DNA of 64,000 bases from NORP110 sp051251595 (GCA_051251595.1 JBPOFA010000003.1:248001-312000), one strand, 5' to 3'; positions 18,032-26,903 are shown, counted from the stretch's first letter. The notes: a model not told the origin generated them from the sequence alone. Program-made: numbers and translations.

Positions 18032-20227
18032 ATGAACGACATATCCTTCTTTAACGAAGGGGATCTGGTAGGGGTCCTGACGGCACAGCCGTTGGATCGG
18101 GTGCTGGACTATAAAGCGCCCGAAGGGGGCTGCATGATCGGGGCATTCGTCGAAGTTCCGCTTGGGCCGCGCAAAGTCTTGGGCGTGGTCTGGGGTGCGG
18201 GCAAAGGCGACTACGACATTTCCAAAATTCGCCCCGTGATCCGCGTCTTGGATGCCGCCCCCATGCGCCATGAAATGCACCAGTTTCTGGAAAAAGTCGC
18301 GGATTATACCCTGACGCCCATGTCTTCGATGCTGCGGCTGGCGACCCGATCGCCGGGACTGGGCGATCCGCCGTCAATGCGCAAAGTCTATCGGATGGGA
18401 ACCGGGGAACCTGATCGGGATACCAGCGCACGCCGCCGAGTTTTGGAAACCCTGACCGAATATGGCGGCTTGGCTTTTACATTGCGCGAACTGGCGGAAA
18501 TGGCCGGGGTGTCCACATCCGTCGTCAAAGGTCTGGTCAAACAGGGCGTGGTGGCCGAAGAGGCAAGCCCACGGGACACGGTCTATCCCATGCTCAACCC
18601 CGACAAACCGGGGATGGCCTTGACCGAGGAACAGCAAAAAGCGGCCACGCAATTGCGCGACCGGGTCGGCTCTGGCCGCTATGGGACGACTTTGCTCAAG
18701 GGGGTGACCGGTTCTGGCAAGACAGAGGTCTATATGGAGGCCGTCGCCGAATGCCTCAAGAAAGGGCGTCAGGCGCTGGTTCTGTTGCCAGAAATCGCGC
18801 TGACCTCGGAATTTCTGACCCGCGTCGAAGAACGCTTTGGCGCAAGCCCTGCGGAATGGCATTCCGGCGTCACCATGACAGAACGCCGCCGCTGCTGGCG
18901 TATGGTGGGCGAAGGCGGGGCGCAGCTGGTGGTTGGCGCACGCTCTGCGCTTTATCTGCCGTTTCGTGATCTTGGCCTGATCATCGTCGACGAGGAACAC
19001 GACACCTCTTACAAGCAAGAGGATGGGGTGGTCTATTCCGCACGCGACATGGCCGTTCTGCGTGCATCCATCTGCGGCGCACATGTCATCCTTGCCTCTG
19101 CCACGCCTGCGCTGGAAAGCTGGGCCAATGCCGAGGCTGGCAAATACGAGTTGCTGGAACTTGCATCGCGCTTTGGGACGGCAGAGTTGCCAGAGATGAA
19201 GACCATCGACATGCGCGACGAAACGCTTCCCGCCAATCGCTGGATTTCCGACACGCTGAAACGCCAGGTCGATGACCGCATCAGCGCCAAGGAACAATCG
19301 CTATTGTTCATCAACCGCCGTGGCTATGCGCCGGTCACGATTTGTCGCGCCTGCGGTCACCAAATCGGCTGTGATCAATGCGATGCCCGCATGGTGGAAC
19401 ACAGGTTCCTCAAACGTCTGGTCTGCCACCAATGCGGCGAAACCAAACCGATGCCCACGGCGTGCCCGTCCTGCGAGGCCGAAGACCGGCTTGCGCCCGT
19501 CGGGCCGGGCGTTGAACGCCTTGCCGAAGAAGTGACAGAGCTTTTCCCCGACGCCCGCGTCGCGGTCCTGTCCTCTGACCTGTTCGGCTCTGCAAGAGCG
19601 CTCAAAGAACAGATCGTCGCCATTGCCAACGGCGAGGCGGATATCATCATCGGGACCCAGTTGGTGGCGAAAGGCCATAATTTCCCGCTGCTGACCTTGG
19701 TCGGGGTGATCGACGCGGATTTGGGGCTGCAAGGCTCCGACCTGCGCGCAGCAGAGCGTACATTTCAACTGATGCGCCAGGTCGCGGGCCGGGCCGGGCG
19801 GGCCAAGAAAAAAGGTGTCGCGTTGCTGCAAACCTATCAGCCCGACCACCTTGTGATCCGCGCGATCCTGTCGGGCGACGAGGACGGGTTCTGGCGGGCA
19901 GAAGCCGCAGAACGCAAAGCCGCCGGAGTGCCGCCCTACGGCAGAATGGCCGGGATTGTCCTATCCTCGCCCGATGTCGCGCAAGTCTTTGATCTGGGGG
20001 CCGAAATGGCCCGCAACGATGCCCCGTTGCGTAAGATCGGCGCACAGGTGTTCGGCCCAGCCCCAGCCCCAATTGCACGGATCCGCGGGCGCCATCGTGT
20101 GCGTTTGCTGGTTAAGGCCGAAAAAAACGGGGCGCTACAGCCCGCGTTACGTCAATGGGTGGCGCAGTTCAAATTCCCAAATAACCTCCGCCTGCAAATC
20201 GACATAGACCCGCAGAGTTTTTATTAG
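18032..20227 (+). CDS. priA: Primosomal protein N' (replication restart helicase PriA)
   Basis: A 731-residue DNA helicase that reloads the replisome at stalled forks. The N-terminal 3'-end-binding domain is followed by Walker A G-V-T-G-S-G-K-T-E (about residue 224), the DEAH-type box V-D-E-E-H-D-T-S-Y-K (about 320), and a zinc region with paired Cys (C-R-A-C, C-D-Q-C, C-H-Q-C, C-P-S-C, about 440-490), then G-T-Q-L-V-A-K-G-H-N-F-P and the arginine finger region Q-V-A-G-R-A-G-R. ATG 18032 gives the usual short N-terminus; ATG 17999 would add 11 residues. Confidence 0.95.
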   Translation: MNDISFFNEGDLVGVLTAQPLDRVLDYKAPEGGCMIGAFVEVPLGPRKVLGVVWGAGKGDYDISKIRPVIRVLDAAPMRHEMHQFLEKVADYTLTPMSSMLRLATRSPGLGDPPSMRKVYRMGTGEPDRDTSARRRVLETLTEYGGLAFTLRELAEMAGVSTSVVKGLVKQGVVAEEASPRDTVYPMLNPDKPGMALTEEQQKAATQLRDRVGSGRYGTTLLKGVTGSGKTEVYMEAVAECLKKGRQALVLLPEIALTSEFLTRVEERFGASPAEWHSGVTMTERRRCWRMVGEGGAQLVVGARSALYLPFRDLGLIIVDEEHDTSYKQEDGVVYSARDMAVLRASICGAHVILASATPALESWANAEAGKYELLELASRFGTAELPEMKTIDMRDETLPANRWISDTLKRQVDDRISAKEQSLLFINRRGYAPVTICRACGHQIGCDQCDARMVEHRFLKRLVCHQCGETKPMPTACPSCEAEDRLAPVGPGVERLAEEVTELFPDARVAVLSSDLFGSARALKEQIVAIANGEADIIIGTQLVAKGHNFPLLTLVGVIDADLGLQGSDLRAAERTFQLMRQVAGRAGRAKKKGVALLQTYQPDHLVIRAILSGDEDGFWRAEAAERKAAGVPPYGRMAGIVLSSPDVAQVFDLGAEMARNDAPLRKIGAQVFGPAPAPIARIRGRHRVRLLVKAEKNGALQPALRQWVAQFKFPNNLRLQIDIDPQSFY

Positions 20228-20323
20228 CGCCTGATCGTCCATTGGCCTCTGGGTTGTTTCGTGGCCAGATCTGTGCTTGCCTCTAACCTGTATTTTAACG
20301 AAGGCTATTTGGTTTAAGAGACG

Positions 20324-20875
20324 ATGACAGATCCAACATTGATTGCCTTTTTAGCACTGGCGCTGGCTTCTCTTTTCTTCAGGCTCTGGGCAGCTGGCGC
20401 AAAAAGAAAGCTCAAAAAGCACCCCAAAAGAAAACCGACGCAGAGGTCAAAGCCCAAAGCGCTTGAACCGCTCGACCCAACCAAATTCATCGTCGTGGAC
20501 GGGTCTAACATCATGCATTGGGATGGTGATCCGTCGGAAAGAGTCGTCAACCGTGTGTTGGTTGCGCTGCAAAAGAAAGGCTTTGTCCCGCTGATCTTTT
20601 TTGATGCCAACGTTGGATACAAACTGTGGGATCGCTATGCCAATGCCGACTATGTTGCGCCCCGCATTGGGGTGAAACCACACCGTGTGCATATCGTACC
20701 AAAGGGCGTCACAGCAGATGCGATGCTTTTGGATTACGCCTCGCAGACTGGCCTGCGGGTGGTGACCAATGACCGGTTTTTGGATTGGCGGCAAAAGTTC
20801 CCGAAAATCGCTGACAAGGGATTTCTGGTCAAGGGAACTGTGCGCGAGGGCACAGTGATGTTTCGCGGGATTTGA
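20324..20875 (+). CDS. Membrane-anchored NYN-domain (Zc3h12a-like) ribonuclease
   Basis: A 183-residue protein. One hydrophobic helix (residues 4-24) and a strongly basic linker (K-R-K-L-K-K-H-P-K-R-K) are followed by a PIN/NYN nuclease domain: F-I-V-V-D-G-S-N-I-M-H-W, T-A-D-A-M-L-L-D-Y-A and V-V-T-N-D-R-F-L-D-W-R supply the acidic metal-binding residues expected of the Zc3h12a-like RNase family. It is probably an endoribonuclease held at the inner membrane. It stands alone behind priA and is followed 13 bases later by a cupin gene. The target is unknown. Confidence 0.78.
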   Translation: MTDPTLIAFLALALASLFFRLWAAGAKRKLKKHPKRKPTQRSKPKALEPLDPTKFIVVDGSNIMHWDGDPSERVVNRVLVALQKKGFVPLIFFDANVGYKLWDRYANADYVAPRIGVKPHRVHIVPKGVTADAMLLDYASQTGLRVVTNDRFLDWRQKFPKIADKGFLVKGTVREGTVMFRGI

Positions 20876-20888
20876 AACGGAAATAGAC

Positions 20889-21410
20889 ATGGATGTTTAC
20901 CCAAAACCGGAACTGGTCCTGCTTTCTGACGGCGGTTCTGTGCCCAACAATCCCGCTTTGCCCGTTTATCTGCAGCGCGGCGTGATGGCCGGGCACACAG
21001 CAACGGACATCCGTGCGCAATTTGAAAAGATGGGATGGGCCGGGACATGGACCTACATCGTCTTTGATTTCCACCACTACCACCCAAATGCGCATGAGGC
21101 GCTGTGTGTTGCGACCGGCTGGGCCGATTTGCAGCTAGGCGGTGCCAAGGGACCAATGTTTCGGCTGGAGGCCGGTGATCTGGTTGTCCTGCCGGCGGGC
21201 ACGGGCCATTGCCGCTTGGACATGTCCGCCGATTTTTCGATCTGCGGGGGGTACCCGCCAGGCCAGGAAGAATATTCAACATTCGAAGCCGCACCACATG
21301 CCCGCACACGGCACGGTGACGCGATCAAAGCGGTGCCATTGCCCGCGACGGACCCTATCTTTGGGCCGGATGGGCCGTTGATCACGGCCTGGGCAGATAC
21401 GCTTGCCTAG
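20889..21410 (+). CDS. Cupin-domain protein, YjlB type
   Basis: A 173-residue small beta-barrel protein. The cupin motif region H-H-Y-H-P-N-A-H-E-A-L-C-V-A-T-G-W (about 59-75) supplies two to three His for a metal, and the second motif is L-P-A-G-T-G-H-C-R-L. The ending with P-x-x-D-P-x-F-G-P-D-G-P is characteristic of the YjlB subgroup, whose function is not known. It overlaps the convergent uvrB by 4 bases and probably shares a transcript with the NYN nuclease. Confidence 0.8.
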   Translation: MDVYPKPELVLLSDGGSVPNNPALPVYLQRGVMAGHTATDIRAQFEKMGWAGTWTYIVFDFHHYHPNAHEALCVATGWADLQLGGAKGPMFRLEAGDLVVLPAGTGHCRLDMSADFSICGGYPPGQEEYSTFEAAPHARTRHGDAIKAVPLPATDPIFGPDGPLITAWADTLA

Positions 21411-23587
21411 CCCTTGCGTTGCGACTTTCCCTTGTAAACCCGCGTTCCGGCCTTCCCGGCAGAGCTTCGACCGTCGCGCTTTTGCGCGGCTTCGCTGATG
21501 GCGGCGACTGCGGATTGGCGGGCCAGCGGATCATCGGCGACAGCCAGTTCTACCGCCTCTAGGCGTTTGACCTCATCTCGTAGACGCGCCGCCTCTTCGA
21601 ATTCCAGATTTTCAGCGGCCTTGCGCATTTCGGCGCGCAGGTGATCCAGATGCGCGGCCAGATTGCCACCTGCCATTGCCTTGTCGACCTTGGTGGTCAC
21701 CCGGTTCATGTCGACATCGCCCTTGTAGAACCCGCTCATCACATCATCGACGTTCTTCTTGATCGTGGCCGGAGTGATGCCATGTTTGGTGTTATAGGCG
21801 ACTTGTTTCTCGCGCCGGCGGTCGGTTTCGGCCAAAGCTCGTTCCATGCTGCCAGTGATCCGGTCTGCATACATGATAACACGGCCTTCGGCGTTTCGTG
21901 CCGCCCGTCCAATGGTCTGGATCAGTGAGGTTTCAGACCGCAAGAAGCCTTCCTTGTCAGCATCCAGAATAGCGACGAGCCCGCATTCCGGAATGTCGAG
22001 CCCCTCGCGCAGCAGGTTGATGCCGATCAGCACGTCGAACGCCCCAAGCCGGAGGTCGCGCAAGATTTCGATCCGTTCCAGCGTGTCGATATCCGAATGC
22101 ATATAGCGCACACGGATGCCCTGTTCATGCATGTATTCGGTCAGGTCTTCGGCCATGCGTTTGGTCAGCGTGGTGACAAGTGTGCGGTAATCGTCCGCCG
22201 CCATTTTGCGCACTTCGTCCAGCAGATCGTCGACCTGCATTTCGACGGGGCGAATTTCGATTTGCGGATCGATCAGCCCTGTTGGCCGAATGACCTGTTC
22301 GGCAAAAACGCCGCCTGCCTGTTCCATTTCCCAGTTCTGGGGCGTCGCGGAAACAAAGACCGATTGCGGGCGCATCGCATCCCATTCTTCGAATTTCAGC
22401 GGTCTGTTGTCCATACAGCTGGGCAGGCGGAACCCGTGTTCGGCCAGCGTGAACTTGCGGCGGTAATCGCCTTTGTACATGCCGCCAATCTGGGGCACGG
22501 AAACATGGGATTCATCTGCGAAAACAATGGCATTGTCGGGAATGAACTCGAACAGGGTGGGGGGCGGTTCACCCGGTGCACGGCCCGTCAGATAGCGCGA
22601 ATAGTTTTCGATCCCGTTGCACACGCCAGTGGCTTCCAGCATCTCCAGGTCGAAATTCGTGCGCTGCTCCAGACGCTGCGCCTCTAGCAGTTTCCCCTCA
22701 TTCACCATCTGATCCAGCCGCTGCCGCAGTTCCGCGCGGATGTTGACGATGGCTTGTTTCATCGTGGGTTTGGGCGTAACGTAGTGTGAATTCGCATAAA
22801 CGCGAATGTGGTCAAACGTGTCGGTTTTCTCCCCCGTCAGCGGGTCGAATTCAGCAATGGATTCCAGCTCTTCGCCAAAAAAGGACAAACGCCACGCGCG
22901 ATCATCCAGGTGGGCGGGCCAGATTTCCAACGCATCGCCACGCACCCGGAACGATCCACGCTGAAAGGCTGCATCATTGCGGCGGTATTGCTGGGCAATC
23001 AGATCGGCCATCACCTGGCGCTGATCATAGTCCTTGCCCGCTTCCAGGTCGAGCGTCATCGCGCCATAGGTCTCTACAGAACCGATGCCGTAGATACAGC
23101 TGACAGAGGCCACGATGATCACATCATCACGTTCCAGCAAAGCCCGCGTCGCAGAGTGGCGCATCCGGTCGATCTGTTCGTTAATCTGGCTTTCTTTTTC
23201 GATATAAGTGTCCGATCGGGCGACATAGGCCTCTGGCTGATAGTAGTCATAAAAGGACACGAAATATTCCACAGCATTGTCGGGAAAGAACCCTTTGAAC
23301 TCTCCGTAGAGCTGCGCGGCCAGGGTTTTGTTTGGCGCCAGGATAATCGCCGGGCGCTGCGTTTCCTCGATCACCTTGGCCATGGTAAAGGTCTTACCGG
23401 TGCCCGTTGCGCCCAAAAGCACCTGGTTTTGTTCCCCGTCCAGAATCCCACCCGCCAATTCGCGGATCGCGGTTGGCTGATCGCCTGCGGCCTCAAAATC
23501 AGTATGCATCACAAACCGTTTGCCGCCCTCTAGCTTGGGGCGGTTTTTGACGTCAGGGGCAGGGATATTTAGCGCGGTGTCAGCCAT
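21407..23587 (-). CDS. uvrB: Excinuclease ABC subunit B (UvrB)
   Basis: A 726-residue damage-recognition helicase of nucleotide excision repair. Walker A is G-A-T-G-T-G-K-T; the DNA-clamping beta-hairpin region Y-Y-Q-P-E-A-Y-V follows, then D-E-S-H and the helicase motif Q-T-I-G-R-A-A-R-N. The C-terminal UVR domain (L-E-F-E-E-A-A-R-L-R-D-E-V-K-R-L) contacts UvrC. The chosen ATG (M-A-D-T-A-L) has AAGGA about 8 bases upstream; a longer frame to 23635 is less likely. A basic tail (K-G-K-S-Q-R-K-G) ends the protein. Confidence 0.96.
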   Translation of the reverse strand: MADTALNIPAPDVKNRPKLEGGKRFVMHTDFEAAGDQPTAIRELAGGILDGEQNQVLLGATGTGKTFTMAKVIEETQRPAIILAPNKTLAAQLYGEFKGFFPDNAVEYFVSFYDYYQPEAYVARSDTYIEKESQINEQIDRMRHSATRALLERDDVIIVASVSCIYGIGSVETYGAMTLDLEAGKDYDQRQVMADLIAQQYRRNDAAFQRGSFRVRGDALEIWPAHLDDRAWRLSFFGEELESIAEFDPLTGEKTDTFDHIRVYANSHYVTPKPTMKQAIVNIRAELRQRLDQMVNEGKLLEAQRLEQRTNFDLEMLEATGVCNGIENYSRYLTGRAPGEPPPTLFEFIPDNAIVFADESHVSVPQIGGMYKGDYRRKFTLAEHGFRLPSCMDNRPLKFEEWDAMRPQSVFVSATPQNWEMEQAGGVFAEQVIRPTGLIDPQIEIRPVEMQVDDLLDEVRKMAADDYRTLVTTLTKRMAEDLTEYMHEQGIRVRYMHSDIDTLERIEILRDLRLGAFDVLIGINLLREGLDIPECGLVAILDADKEGFLRSETSLIQTIGRAARNAEGRVIMYADRITGSMERALAETDRRREKQVAYNTKHGITPATIKKNVDDVMSGFYKGDVDMNRVTTKVDKAMAGGNLAAHLDHLRAEMRKAAENLEFEEAARLRDEVKRLEAVELAVADDPLARQSAVAAISEAAQKRDGRSSAGKAGTRVYKGKSQRKG

Positions 23588-23732
23588 GGATGATTCCTTA
23601 AGATCCTCACTACAATGGTCTCTTTTTGTTCTCATTCAAGGGGGCAGAGGCGGTTTCGCAGAATAACCATGCCAAAACACAAAGCACCCAAGGCAGTATT
23701 CCCCAAGGGCAATCGCAGAGCGGGAGTCGTGT
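23588..23732. other. Intergenic region between uvrB and the small-RNA locus
   Basis: The first part of a 383-base gene-free interval. It should hold the uvrB promoter (minus). A 29-codon frame on + (23669-23758, beginning M-P-K-H-K-A-P-K-A-V-F) is basic and has no ribosome site; I do not count it as a gene. No SOS box (CTG-N10-CAG or the alphaproteobacterial GTTC-N7-GTTC) was seen. Confidence 0.35.
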
Positions 23733-23759
23733 TTGATAAAATGCAACCTAAGGTATAAT
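23733..23759 (+). promoter_or_regulatory. Sigma-70-type promoter of the candidate small RNA
   Basis: A -35 box TTGATA (23733-23738) and a perfect -10 box TATAAT (23754-23759) are separated by 15 bases, slightly short. The expected start, about 23766, coincides with the first arm of the hairpin that begins the predicted RNA. Confidence 0.55.
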
Positions 23760-23763
23760 TTTT

Positions 23764-23878
23764 CTTGCATGGGCCGTTTGGGAAACCTAGGCTGAACATG
23801 CAAGCAGCAAGACGACTGCCAGCCAGTGCATCGCACCCACCCCATTCTCACTCCCAATGCACTGGCTGGCGGCTTTTT
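23764..23878 (+). ncRNA. Candidate small RNA of about 113 nucleotides with two hairpins
   Basis: Hairpin 1 has perfect 8-bp arms CTTGCATG (23764-23771) and CATGCAAG (23797-23804). Hairpin 2 has perfect 14-bp arms (23818-23831 and 23857-23870, reading GCCAGCCAGTGCAT and its complement) around a 25-base C-rich loop, and is followed by five T, giving an intrinsic terminator. The promoter ends just before hairpin 1. The C-rich unpaired loop (CCCACCCC, CTCCC) could pair with ribosome-binding sites, as in several alphaproteobacterial small RNAs. It resembles no RNA family I can name; SRP, 6S and RNase P RNA are excluded by size and motifs. Alternatively it is an attenuating leader of the gene at 23971. 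Confidence 0.6.
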
Positions 23879-23970
23879 CCGCCGCGCCACCGGGGCCAAT
23901 TTGCTTTTGATCCCTTGCCTTGGGCGTCAAATTTTCCGATAACACGGCGAACTGACAGGAGTATTGGTCC

Positions 23971-24282
23971 ATGCGCGCTCGAATCTACCAACCAGCCCGG
24001 ACGGCAATGTCATCAGGGACGGCGAAAACAAAGTCCTGGGTGTTGGACTATGCCCCAAGCTCTGCCCATTCTGTTGACCCGTTGATGGGGTGGACATCGT
24101 CCAAGGATACGCAGACGCAGGTTCGCTTGAGCTTTGAGACCAAAGAAGCCGCACTGGAATACGCGCAGCAACACGGGATAGAGGTTTCCGTGTCCGAGCC
24201 AAACAAACGCGCGCAAAATATCCGCCCCGGTGGATACAGCGACAACTTTGCAACCAACCGCCGGACCGTCTGGACGCATTAA
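23971..24282 (+). CDS. ETC complex I subunit, NDUFS4-like
   Basis: A 103-residue protein of the family of the 18-kDa accessory subunit of NADH:ubiquinone oxidoreductase, present in alphaproteobacteria and mitochondria. Recognised from A-R-I-Y-Q-P-A-R-T-A-M-S-S-G near the start, W-V-L-D-Y, G-W-T-S-S-K-D-T-Q-T-Q-V and the basic end R-P-G-G-Y-S-D-N-F-A-T-N-R-R. It helps to assemble or stabilise the peripheral arm of complex I on the cytoplasmic face. ATG 23971 has AGGAG about 10 bases upstream. The core nuo operon is not in this window. It is followed by the opposing tRNA gene. Confidence 0.88.
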   Translation: MRARIYQPARTAMSSGTAKTKSWVLDYAPSSAHSVDPLMGWTSSKDTQTQVRLSFETKEAALEYAQQHGIEVSVSEPNKRAQNIRPGGYSDNFATNRRTVWTH

Positions 24283-24351
24283 CGCGGTCGGCCCACTTTT
24301 CATTTTTGTTGGATCATCAAGACAACGTCGCGGCCCTTTGGCTGCTGTGTT

Positions 24352-24428
<77 letters not shown>

Positions 24429-24462
24429 GCAAACAGATCGCGGATTGATGCGATGTATCTGC

Positions 24463-24491
24463 CCTATAATTCAATCAAATGCTTGTGTCAC
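24463..24491 (-). promoter_or_regulatory. Probable promoter of tRNA-Arg
   Basis: On minus, GTGACA (24491-24486) and TATAGG (24468-24463) are 17 bases apart, about 35 bases upstream of the tRNA 5' end. A short leader to be trimmed by RNase P is expected. Confidence 0.4.
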
Positions 24492-24550
24492 TAGCCGCAA
24501 CACCCCTGATCGGAATTTTTGGTTGCTTGGGCGCTTTCGGGTGACGGCGT

Positions 24551-25801
24551 TTACGGATTTCCCCCATCTGCCTGAGGATCGCCGCCGCCCTGAAAGCGGT
24601 TTCCCTTGCTGTAGTCACAGGGCGCTTCCTGCATCTCTAGATGCAGCCCCGTACCGTGATAGGGATGCTCGCGCGCGACGGCTTCGTCAAACTCTATCCC
24701 CAGGCCGGGCGCTTGTGGGGGCAGGATATAGCCTGCCTCCCATTCAATCGAATTCTTGATCAGCTTTTGGTGGAAATCCCCGCCGGTCAAAATGGTTTCT
24801 GCCATCAACAGATTGGGGATGGCCACGGACAGGTGGATGTTTGCCGCCCATTCCACCGGGCCTGCGTAAAGATGCGGGGCGATTTCGGCGTTGAACGCTT
24901 CGGCCATTGCGGCGATCTTTCGGGTTTCGTTGATGCCACCTGACCGCCCCAGGGCCGGTTGCAGGATCTTCGCCCCGCCGGTGCGCAGCAGGGTTGCGAA
25001 TTCCGACTTTGTCGTCAGCCTTTCCCCGGTTGCGATCGGGATACGCACCGCGCGCGCGACCTCTTGGAACTCTAACAGATTGTCCGGCGGGATGGGCTCT
25101 TCGAACCAAAGCGGTGCATAGGGTTCCAGCGCCTGGCCCAGGCGGATTGCCCCGGCAGTGGTGAATTGACCATGGGTGCCAAAAAGCAGATCGGCCCGAT
25201 CCCCGACAGCCGCACGGATCGCTTTGCAGAATTCGACGGACCGGGAGATATCCGACATCGCCGGTTGATGCCCACCCCGGATTGTATAGGGGCCAGCGGG
25301 GTCGAACTTAACGGCGGTAAAGCCAAGATCGACCATCACTTTGGCGCTTTCGGCGGCCAGCTCTGGTGACACCCAGAACTCTGCCGCGTCGTGGCCGGGC
25401 AGGGGGTAGAGATAGGTGTAGGATCGCACCCGCTCATTCATCATCCCGCCGATCAGGGCCCAGACGGGTCGATCCCGATCCTTGCCAAGAATATCCCAGC
25501 AGGCGATTTCAAGGCCGGAAAACGCCCCCATCACCGTCAAATCAGGGCGCTGCGTAAAGCCAGAGGAATAGGCGCGGCGGAACATCAATTCGATGTTTTC
25601 GGGGTTTTCGCCCTGCATGTGCCGGCCAAACACATCCCGGATCACAGCGTCCATCGCCTTGGGACCAACCGAAGAGGCGTAGACCTCTCCATAGCCAGTC
25701 ACGCCGGTATCCGTGGTCAGTTTCACAAAGGTCCAGTACCGGCCACCCCAGCCGGGGGCAGGCGGGGCGACGGTGAAGATTTCAAGCTCTTGCAGTCGCA
25801 T
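24551..25801 (-). CDS. Enolase-superfamily enzyme (mandelate racemase / muconate lactonizing family)
   Basis: A 416-residue probable sugar-acid dehydratase or racemase. After the capping domain the barrel shows K-F-D (165-167), L-L-F-G-T-H-G-Q (205-212), L-W-F-E-E-P (231-236) and A-T-G-E-R-L (257-262); the Glu in the last two are metal ligands. The first ligand, normally Asp/Glu, aligns with Gly 208, next to His 210. ATG 25801 has GAGGAG 5 bases upstream; a 23-residue extension is unlikely. A zinc alcohol dehydrogenase lies upstream on the same strand (gap 19 bases), so the two probably act on one substrate. The C-terminal 25 residues are Gly/Asp-rich. Substrate unknown. Confidence 0.85.
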   Translation of the reverse strand: MRLQELEIFTVAPPAPGWGGRYWTFVKLTTDTGVTGYGEVYASSVGPKAMDAVIRDVFGRHMQGENPENIELMFRRAYSSGFTQRPDLTVMGAFSGLEIACWDILGKDRDRPVWALIGGMMNERVRSYTYLYPLPGHDAAEFWVSPELAAESAKVMVDLGFTAVKFDPAGPYTIRGGHQPAMSDISRSVEFCKAIRAAVGDRADLLFGTHGQFTTAGAIRLGQALEPYAPLWFEEPIPPDNLLEFQEVARAVRIPIATGERLTTKSEFATLLRTGGAKILQPALGRSGGINETRKIAAMAEAFNAEIAPHLYAGPVEWAANIHLSVAIPNLLMAETILTGGDFHQKLIKNSIEWEAGYILPPQAPGLGIEFDEAVAREHPYHGTGLHLEMQEAPCDYSKGNRFQGGGDPQADGGNP

Positions 25802-25820
25802 GGATGCTCCTCGGAGAGGG

Positions 25821-26903
25821 TTAAAAGATGATGACGTTGCGCCGGGCCGCGCCAGATTTCGTATCGGCAATTGCTTCGTTGATCTGAGAGAGCGACCAGC
25901 GCCCGGAAATCAGTTCGTCCAGTTTCAGCCGCCCTTGTTGATACAAATCGATCATCCAAGGGATATCACGGGCCAGAACGACATCGCCCATTTTGGTGCC
26001 AATCAGGTTCTGCCCTGCACCCGCCACCTCTACCGGTTCATAAGAGCTGAATTGATCCGTATGCGTCATGCCAACCATGACGACTTGGCCCCGTGTCGCA
26101 AGATATTTAGGGGCAGCGTCATAGGCCGGGATCGCGCCGACGGTGACAAACACGGCATCCGCCCCGCGGCCCGCTATTTCAAATGCGGTTTCCCAAGGGT
26201 CCGCGTCGGTGGCAAGCACCCCGTCGGTCGCGCCAAATTCGCGCGCTGCGTCCAGCTTTTCCTGTGTCATGTCAACGGCAATGATCCGAGAAGCTCCCGC
26301 GATCCGCGCCCCCTGAATCGCGTTCAGCCCGACCCCGCCCGCGCCAATCACAACAACCACCTGACCCGGGCGCACATTCGCCTTGTTCACCACCGCCCCG
26401 ACGCCGGTAATGACCCCGCAGGACAAAAGGCTGGCAGAGTCCATCGGCATGGTTTCTGGCAAACGGGCGATCTGGCTGTGATGCACGGTGACTTTTTCGG
26501 CGAATGCCCCGCAGGACACACCATGTTCCAGCATGCCACCCTCTAGCGTCTGAAGCGGTCCTTTGGTGCGGTCATAGGGCGTTTCGCAATAGGCGGGCCC
26601 CGCTGTTGCGCAGCTGGGGCAGGTGCCACAGGACCGCACAAGGGTGACGATCACAGGATCGCCAAGTGCATAGCCAGACACGCCATCCCCAAGCCCGGTG
26701 ATCCGCCCGGCCGCTTCATGCCCGTAAACCGCCGGCAGCACGCCGCCCCAGCCGCCGCCCGCATAGGAAATATCGGAATGGCAAATGGCGCTTGCCTCTA
26801 GCGTGACCTGAACTTCGCCATGTCCCGCATCGCGCAGCAACACATCTTCGACACTCAGCGGTTCCCCAAAACGATGGCAAACGGCGGCTTTGATTTTTTG
26901 CAT
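25821..26903 (-). CDS. Zinc-dependent alcohol dehydrogenase (MDR family)
   Basis: A 360-residue NAD(P)-dependent dehydrogenase. Catalytic zinc ligands are C-H-S-D (Cys 41) and G-H-E (His 62, Glu 63) plus a later Cys in L-S-C-G-V. The structural-zinc lobe C-G-T-C-P-S-C is partly present. The Rossmann motif is G-A-G-G-V-G-L-N, followed by V-D-M-T-Q-E-K, whose Asp favours NAD. ATG 26903 has GGGAG upstream. It belongs with the enolase-superfamily enzyme and perhaps the MFS carrier. Related proteins act on aryl, glycol or formaldehyde-adduct alcohols; the substrate is not clear. Confidence 0.9.
   Translation of the reverse strand: MQKIKAAVCHRFGEPLSVEDVLLRDAGHGEVQVTLEASAICHSDISYAGGGWGGVLPAVYGHEAAGRITGLGDGVSGYALGDPVIVTLVRSCGTCPSCATAGPAYCETPYDRTKGPLQTLEGGMLEHGVSCGAFAEKVTVHHSQIARLPETMPMDSASLLSCGVITGVGAVVNKANVRPGQVVVVIGAGGVGLNAIQGARIAGASRIIAVDMTQEKLDAAREFGATDGVLATDADPWETAFEIAGRGADAVFVTVGAIPAYDAAPKYLATRGQVVMVGMTHTDQFSSYEPVEVAGAGQNLIGTKMGDVVLARDIPWMIDLYQQGRLKLDELISGRWSLSQINEAIADTKSGAARRNVIIF

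Noticed and set aside
18374..19297. 307-codon frame opposite priA
   Set aside because: Antisense shadow of the helicase domain; low-complexity, His/Arg/Cys-rich translation.
23669..23758. 29-codon basic ORF (M-P-K-H-K-A-P-K) upstream of the small-RNA locus
   Set aside because: No ribosome-binding site, its stop overlaps the TATAAT box, and no support for coding beyond an open frame.
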